Origin: Streptomyces sp. HSG2
Lineage (GTDB): Bacteria > Actinomycetota > Actinomycetes > Streptomycetales > Streptomycetaceae
Direction: 5' to 3'
Length of the DNA: 64,000 bases
NCBI RefSeq assembly: GCF_016598575.1
Contig: NZ_CP066801.1
Span: forward strand, 5,064,501-5,128,500
The notes beneath the pieces are model-generated. The model saw only the letters and a list, made by a program, of their open reading frames with translations, searched no databases and had not been told where the DNA came from. Positions 59,211-64,000 of the stretch are shown here, in pieces. How positions within the stretch are numbered: position 1 is the stretch's first letter; each line of letters begins with the position of its first letter. The translations under genes were made by a program, and so were the position numbers.

Positions 59211-60881
59211 CTACTCGGCCGCGGCCAACGCCCGAGCCCGCTCGCGCAGCACGCGCTTGAGCACCTTGCCGGTGATACCCACCGGAATCTCGTCCTCGCC
59301 GACGACCACCGCCCCCCGCACCGGCGGCAAGCCGTGCCGGGTCAGCGCCGCGTTCACCCACTCCGTCCGGTCCTCCGGTGCCGCGGCCCCCTCCATGAGG
59401 TTCAGCAACATGTACGTCTCCGCGACACCCTCGTTCTCCCAGCCGAACCGCACGCCCTCCTCGGCCACCCCGACCACCGTGCAGTCCCGGATCCGGGGAT
59501 GCTCGCCGAGCAACAACTCCTCGGTGTAGGCGCTGTACACCATGCCCTCGGCGGTGCGGATGGCGTCGGTGGTGCGATCCAGGTGGTAGAAGTTGTTGCC
59601 GCCGTCCCGGTACACCAGGTCGCCCGTGAGGAAGTAGCCACCCAGCCACTGCCGGTGCCAACGCACGTTGTCGTTCCAGAAACCCGGCGTCAACGACCGG
59701 GAGCGCACCCCGAGCCGCCCCACCCTGCCCGGCGGCAACACCGACCCGTCCTCCGCCAGGACCGCCGCCTCCGCGAACCGCATCGGACGCCCGATACAGC
59801 GACCCATGCTCGGCGCACCCGGCCGGTGGACGTAGTCGAACAGGACGTAGCCCATCTCGGTCGAACCGAAGATGTCCAGGAAGATCGCCCCCGGCTCCGT
59901 CCTCGGCTTCAGGTCGCGGCCCGTCACAGGATGCCGCCCCTTCTCCAACAGGCGCTTGATGTGCACCACGTGGGCGGCGTCGCCTGAGGCGTAGAATCCC
60001 TCGACACAGGACAGGTCCCGGTCGTCCAGATCCTCCCCCGCCATCTCCATGAAGGTGTGTGTGAAGCCGAACACGATGGTCGGACGGAACCTCTCGATCC
60101 CGTCCAGCACGGCCTTCCCGCTGGGATCGGTGTAATGGATCACCGGTGCCCCGAGCACCAGCCCCAACAACGTGTTCGACATCGCCGACACGTGATGGCC
60201 GGGCAACGCCAACAGCCGAGCCCGGGTGCTGCAGTCGAGTCCGTCCGACAACCGGCTCAACGCCCCATGGAACAAGGTCTCGTGGGTGTGGAAGGCCGAC
60301 TTCGGGATGCCCGTCGTCCCCGAGGAGTGCGAGATCAGAACGGGATCGTTCGGCGCGTGCCGGAAGGGGTACCCCTCCGGCAGGTACTCCCGGTCCCCGG
60401 GCACGATCTCGTCCTGGACCGCCACGAAGGCCGGTGGCTCGTCGTCCTCCAGGTGGGCCCGAAGGTCCTGATACCACGGCTCGCGGGTCACGATGCCCAC
60501 CACCCGCTGCCGGCGGATGTACTCGCGTCGCGTCTCCTCCGGCATGTTCGCGTTCACCAACGAGGCGATGGCACCGATGCCGGTCAGCGCCATCAGATGC
60601 AACGCGAAGTCGGTGATGGAGGTGGTCACGACGGCGACAGCGTCCTTGGCCCGTACCCCCCGGCGCCGATAGTGGCCCGCGTACGTGGCCACCACCTCCC
60701 GCAACTCCCCGAGGGTGAGCACCTCGGGATGGTCGCCGGAGGGCGCCCGCCAGGTACCGTCCAACCACAGCACCCGCTCGTCGTCGGCCCGCCCGTACAG
60801 CGGCAGACGGTGCAGCACGTTGCCCGCGCCCAGGGCCCGGTCGTCGAGGATCCTCCGGCGCAGCTCCTCACTGATCATCAT
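59211..60881 (-). CDS. AMP-dependent ligase, candidate nitrite-using (CreM/Tri17-like)
   Basis: A 556-aa ANL ligase from ATG 60881 (GGAG upstream), overlapping the lyase gene by 14 nt. Motifs: ISHSSGTTGIPKSAFHTH (A3), DIFGSTEMGYVLFDYV (A5), YFLTGDLVYRDGGN (A7) and GITGKVLKRVLRER (A10). Partners of nitrosuccinate lyases include ANL enzymes that activate nitrite to diazotise or N-nitrosate a substrate. Tight coupling to the CreD-like gene makes this the leading hypothesis; ordinary acyl-CoA or acyl-ACP ligation is the alternative. Confidence 0.65.
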   Translation of the reverse strand: MMISEELRRRILDDRALGAGNVLHRLPLYGRADDERVLWLDGTWRAPSGDHPEVLTLGELREVVATYAGHYRRRGVRAKDAVAVVTTSITDFALHLMALTGIGAIASLVNANMPEETRREYIRRQRVVGIVTREPWYQDLRAHLEDDEPPAFVAVQDEIVPGDREYLPEGYPFRHAPNDPVLISHSSGTTGIPKSAFHTHETLFHGALSRLSDGLDCSTRARLLALPGHHVSAMSNTLLGLVLGAPVIHYTDPSGKAVLDGIERFRPTIVFGFTHTFMEMAGEDLDDRDLSCVEGFYASGDAAHVVHIKRLLEKGRHPVTGRDLKPRTEPGAIFLDIFGSTEMGYVLFDYVHRPGAPSMGRCIGRPMRFAEAAVLAEDGSVLPPGRVGRLGVRSRSLTPGFWNDNVRWHRQWLGGYFLTGDLVYRDGGNNFYHLDRTTDAIRTAEGMVYSAYTEELLLGEHPRIRDCTVVGVAEEGVRFGWENEGVAETYMLLNLMEGAAAPEDRTEWVNAALTRHGLPPVRGAVVVGEDEIPVGITGKVLKRVLRERARALAAAE

Positions 60882-62379
60882 GTGTGGTCTCCAGTCCTTC
60901 CGAGGGGTCGAGAGGGGAGGTCGCCGAGCCCGCACGAGCTGTGGCACGGTCGACCAGGCGTCCGGCGGCGCCCAGATAGCGCTCCGGATCGAGAAGTTCG
61001 TCGAGCGAGTCGAGGCACGCGGACCGTCCGTCGACGAGTCCCGCCTCCTTGAGGGCATCCCGCAGCGCCTCCGCCGCGGGCACCCCCTTCTCCGTGGCCC
61101 GCACCGCGCGGGCCACGGCATCCTTGGCCCGCTGCCGGCCCAACTCGGGCATCAGCGCGACGGAAAGACGCTCCGACACCGGGCCGCTCCCGGTCAGCGC
61201 CAGATTGGCGCGGGCCCGCGCGGCCGACACGGTCAGGCCCTCGGCCAGCTCCGCCGCGGTGTGCCCGGCGCCGCCCGCCAACCGCAGACACTCCCGCAAG
61301 GGCTGCCACTCGGCATGCCAGGCACCCGAGGACCGCTCGTCCTCGGCCACCATCGACTGGCCCAACACCAAGGCGTACACCGGAAGCTGCCGAGCGGCCG
61401 TCACCACCAGGGTGCTCAGCACCGGGTTGCGCTTCTGCGGCATCGCCGACGACTGGCCACGACCCACCGCCGCCGGCTCGGCCACCTCGCCGATCTCGGT
61501 CCGGGCCAGCACCAGCACGTCCGCCGCGAACTTGCCGAGCGCGCCGCCCACGAAACCCAGCACGGCGGCGAGATCCACCACGGGGGTACGCACCGCGTGC
61601 CAGGGCCCCATCGGACGCGCCAGTCCCAGCTCGTCCGCGACCAGGTCCGCGAGTCGCAGCTCGGGGTGGTCACCCGGCACGCCGGCGGCGACCAGATGGT
61701 CGTGGTAGCCGGCCAGGGTCCCGGCCGCGCCGCCCATCGAGACCGGGAGCCCGGCCCTCACCAGGGCGTCCACCCGGTCGTGGGCGTCGCAGACCAGGGT
61801 CAGCCAACCGGCCGCCCGGGCGCCGAAGGTGGTCGGCACGGCATGCTGCGTCAGCGTGCGGGCGACCGCGAGGGTGGAGCGGTGCTCACCCGCCAGCCGG
61901 GCGAGGGCGAGGCGGATGCGCGCGAGGTCGTCGCGGAGCAGGACCAGCGTCCGCGTCGCGATCAGCATCGCGGCCGAGTCCAGCACGTCCTGGCTGGTGG
62001 ACCCGGCGTGCACGTGGCGAGCCGCCTCCGCGTCCCGCTCGGCCACCCTCTCGGTGAGCCGCCTGACGAAGTGGACGACCGGGTTGGCGGCCTCCCTGCC
62101 GACACGGGCCAGCTCGACCGGGTCCAGGCCCGGGTCCGCCCACACCGCGCGGAGCGCCTCCGCCGTCGACCCCGGTACCGCCCCCATCCGGGCCTGGGCC
62201 GCGGCCAGGGCTGCCTCGAACTCGGTCATCGCCGCCAGCCATGCCTCATCCGAGGTGATCGCCTCCACCGGGGTCCCGGCCCATACCGGCGACAACAGAC
62301 CCGAGTCGGTCCCGGCGCCGGTGCCCGACCCGCGTCGCGCGGAGGGGGGCCGGGACCGTGGCTTCGGGGCGCGTGACAT
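60868..62379 (-). CDS. fumarase/adenylosuccinate lyase-superfamily enzyme (CreD/PcaB-like)
   Basis: A 503-aa lyase from ATG 62379 with AAAGGAG upstream. It has HAGSTSQDVLDSA (substrate-binding TS-D motif), LTQHAVPTTFG and the flexible signature GQSSAMPQKRNPVLS with the catalytic Ser. Family members include 3-carboxymuconate cycloisomerase and CreD, which splits nitrosuccinate to nitrous acid and fumarate. No aromatic catabolic genes are present, while a CreE-like flavoprotein and an ANL ligase are, so the nitrosuccinate lyase reading is favoured. Confidence 0.72.
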   Translation of the reverse strand: MSRAPKPRSRPPSARRGSGTGAGTDSGLLSPVWAGTPVEAITSDEAWLAAMTEFEAALAAAQARMGAVPGSTAEALRAVWADPGLDPVELARVGREAANPVVHFVRRLTERVAERDAEAARHVHAGSTSQDVLDSAAMLIATRTLVLLRDDLARIRLALARLAGEHRSTLAVARTLTQHAVPTTFGARAAGWLTLVCDAHDRVDALVRAGLPVSMGGAAGTLAGYHDHLVAAGVPGDHPELRLADLVADELGLARPMGPWHAVRTPVVDLAAVLGFVGGALGKFAADVLVLARTEIGEVAEPAAVGRGQSSAMPQKRNPVLSTLVVTAARQLPVYALVLGQSMVAEDERSSGAWHAEWQPLRECLRLAGGAGHTAAELAEGLTVSAARARANLALTGSGPVSERLSVALMPELGRQRAKDAVARAVRATEKGVPAAEALRDALKEAGLVDGRSACLDSLDELLDPERYLGAAGRLVDRATARAGSATSPLDPSEGLETTHDDQ

Positions 62380-62450
62380 CGCTGCTCCTTTCGCGGGCGG
62401 GGCGCCGGGGCCGCCGGCAGTCGAAGTGCGGGACTCTCCTGGTGGGGCGT

Positions 62451-63335
62451 TCACCGGTCCGTTCCTCGAACGGCGACCGGGGGCGGTGACGTCGCTCGCG
62501 GGCCCGACGCGCGTGGGCGGCACAGGTCGGGCGGTCGCTGCCAGAGCCTCAGTCGCAGAGGGGAGCGGCCCGTCGCACGGTCCGCGCCTGCGTGATCCCC
62601 GGCCGGCCGGCCCCCGCTCGGCGCGTCGCCGTCGCCGACTCGGCGGCCGGGAGAGCGAGCGAGAGCGCCCGCGTCACTACGACCCGTCACCACGGCGGCC
62701 ATCACCTCGACCCCCTCCCTCGGCGCCGACACCCGGTCGGTGCCGCCGGACCAGGCGAACGCGCCGGTGTCCCGGACGCCCGCCAGGACGCAGCGCGTCG
62801 AGCCCGGCGGCCGGCCCAGCCGAACATGCCGGGCGCCGCGCGCCAGCCCCAGCCCCGTCGCCTTCACCGACGCCTCCAACAGCGTCCAGGCGGAGAAGAA
62901 CGCCTCCGGATCCCCCAGGTCGCCCAGCGCGTCCACGCTCGGGTAGCAGGTGCCCAGCACCCTCGCCGGCGACCCGACCCGCCTGATCACCTCCACGTCC
63001 ACCCCGATCCGCGGGACGGGCCCCACCGCCACCAGCAACACGTCGGCCGTTCGGGACCAGCTCGCCGAGTGGTCCGGATGGTCCGGCAGCGTCGGCCCAC
63101 CGCCCGGGTCGACGGCGATCCGCACGTCCCGGGGCCGCCGGCCGAGCGCACTCCCCAGCACCCGACGCACCGCGGAGCGGCCCCGCACGTAGGAGACGGA
63201 CGCGGGAGCGCGCGCGAAACGCGCTGCCCGCCGAGTCTCCTCGGGTGACAGGTCGGCGCGACAACGGGCGTCGTCCCAGCGGTACCCCGCCGTGTCGTCC
63301 AGTGAGATCAGCCAGCCCTCCACGTCGGCGGTCAC
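62451..63335 (-). CDS. Sfp-type 4'-phosphopantetheinyl transferase
   Basis: A 294-aa PPTase starting at GTG 63335 (GTGA overlap with the C45 gene). Sfp marks: YVRGRSAVRRVLG, the magnesium motif IGVDVEVI and the FFSAWTLLEASVKATG helix with Trp-x-x-x-Glu-x-x-x-Lys. It would activate the two ACPs of this locus and possibly the carrier domains of the streptothricin-type genes. The last 75 residues or so are a Gly/Arg/Ala/Pro-rich tail not seen in the family and could reflect a late frameshift or a run-on end. Confidence 0.85.
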   Translation of the reverse strand: MTADVEGWLISLDDTAGYRWDDARCRADLSPEETRRAARFARAPASVSYVRGRSAVRRVLGSALGRRPRDVRIAVDPGGGPTLPDHPDHSASWSRTADVLLVAVGPVPRIGVDVEVIRRVGSPARVLGTCYPSVDALGDLGDPEAFFSAWTLLEASVKATGLGLARGARHVRLGRPPGSTRCVLAGVRDTGAFAWSGGTDRVSAPREGVEVMAAVVTGRSDAGALARSPGRRVGDGDAPSGGRPAGDHAGADRATGRSPLRLRLWQRPPDLCRPRASGPRATSPPPVAVRGTDR

Positions 63336-64000
63336 CCTCGCACCGCCCCGCCGGTCCTCGCCGAACCGGACCGGGCGTTCCCCGTGAAGGAGAACACCCG
63401 GGCCTCCTGGTCCGGACGGGACCCGAGCAGCCGGAGTTCACCCTCGCGCGGACGCATCGCCACCACGGCGACGGTCCGCTCGCGTCGGATGTCCCCGTCG
63501 TCCGGCACGAAGACGGGGGGCGTCGTCAACACCGCCAAGTGGTCGTCGACCGGGGCGTCGTCGGGTAGTGCCCTCAGCCTGACCGAGCAGGCGTCCCACC
63601 TTCGCAGGGAGCCGTTCTTGGCGAACACGTTCAACTCGTCGTAGGGAACGAAGTCCGGGTGTAGGAAATGATTGGCGTGGACGAGAGCGGGGCCGCGCAC
63701 GACCCGCTTGTCGCCGTCCATCGCCTCCACCCAGGCGGCGTGTCGCTCGTCGCACAGGGTCAGCGACCGGGAGCTCGCCAGGCGAAGTCCGTGGAGAAGC
63801 TCCAGCGCCTCCTCCACCGACGCGGCGTTGTCCAGCACATGACGTACCGCCAGATAGGGTGGCACCCCGGGCTCCCAGGCTCCTCCCAACACCAGGTTGA
63901 TACCGACGGCCAGTCCGTCGCTGTTCATGCCGAGGTAGCCGAGGAGCCCGCCGAAGCTGAGTGTCATCACCCGGCGCGGCGACCCCGTGCGACGGATGGA
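63332..64000 (-). CDS. C45-family autoproteolytic acyltransferase/hydrolase, partial
   Basis: The C-terminal part (223 codons including the stop) of a gene that enters from beyond base 64000; the frame is open to the edge. TLSFGGLLGYLGMNSDGLAVGINL and RSLTLCDERHAAWVEAMDG match the penicillin acyl-CoA:6-APA acyltransferase-like Ntn hydrolases. The catalytic N-terminal Cys must lie outside the window. It may form or cleave an amide in the pathway, for example removal of a protecting acyl group. It leads the visible minus-strand operon, coupled to the PPTase gene. Confidence 0.78.
   Translation of the reverse strand, partial: SIRRTGSPRRVMTLSFGGLLGYLGMNSDGLAVGINLVLGGAWEPGVPPYLAVRHVLDNAASVEEALELLHGLRLASSRSLTLCDERHAAWVEAMDGDKRVVRGPALVHANHFLHPDFVPYDELNVFAKNGSLRRWDACSVRLRALPDDAPVDDHLAVLTTPPVFVPDDGDIRRERTVAVVAMRPREGELRLLGSRPDQEARVFSFTGNARSGSARTGGAVRG

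Noticed and set aside
1..64000. CRISPR arrays, rRNA, tRNA genes, riboswitches or phage attachment sites
   Set aside because: No regularly spaced repeats, cloverleaf-like sequences, conserved rRNA blocks or integrase genes were seen on reading through the window.

Overview
The window is about 72% GC. Reading frames have strong G/C third positions, many genes overlap by 4 nt (ATGA/GTGA), GTG and TTG starts are common and ribosome sites are purine-rich. This points to a Streptomyces or close actinomycete. No rRNA, tRNA, CRISPR array or complete insertion sequence was seen. Nearly everything belongs to specialised metabolism, with at least four biosynthetic loci side by side, so this is an accessory region such as a chromosome arm.

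Region 1 (301-8790) is a linaridin-like RiPP locus. It has three short paralogous precursor peptides (3060-3254 +, 7991-8218 -, 8611-8790 +), a membrane HTTM-alpha/beta-hydrolase fusion (LinH-like), a DUF5819-type membrane protein (LinL-like), two related methyltransferases, a phytoene-dehydrogenase-like flavoenzyme and a LuxR-type regulator. A HAD hydrolase (8900-9352) follows.

Region 2 (9847-12903) is a venezuelin-type class IV lanthipeptide pair. The lanthionine synthetase LanL reads through four frame breaks, three or four of them at or next to homopolymers. Downstream lies an intact 51-aa LanA and a strong hairpin.

Region 3 (13113-40751) is a streptothricin-type locus. The minus-strand arm carries a regulator, a carbamoyltransferase, a T-C protein, a stand-alone adenylation protein and two ABC half-exporters. 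The plus-strand arm carries a lysine 2,3-aminomutase (beta-lysine), a VioD/OrfR-like capreomycidine synthase, an A-T protein, a VioC/OrfP-like arginine hydroxylase, a GNAT protein, a Gfo/Idh-SDR fusion, a PIG-L deacetylase, an ATP-grasp ligase, a GT2 protein, a second stand-alone A protein, a phosphotransferase, a hydrolase and a deoxyribosyltransferase-like protein. A streptothricin acetyltransferase at 40182-40751 anchors the assignment. Several genes here are not ones I associate with classical streptothricin loci.

Region 4 (41074-43532) holds an orphan OmpR-type regulator and a secreted CBM2-GH18 chitinase, probably not biosynthetic.

Region 5 (43627 to beyond 64000, all minus strand) is an N-N bond-forming locus. 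Lysine N6-hydroxylase, a DAO-like oxidase and a cupin-MetRS hydrazine synthetase are followed by an AMP ligase, ACP and GNAT in the order I recall for triacsin. With them are both fungal-type saccharopine enzymes (LYS9- and LYS1-like), an acyl-CoA dehydrogenase, a CreE-like flavoprotein, a CreD-like lyase beside a second AMP ligase (a possible nitrite-making and nitrite-using set), an ACP, a ferredoxin-FNR fusion, a phytoene-dehydrogenase-like enzyme, a PPTase and a truncated C45 acyltransferase. The most attractive hypothesis is that the saccharopine pair regenerates lysine from the aminoadipate semialdehyde released by the hydrazine pathway. No polyketide synthase lies inside the window, so the final product cannot be named.
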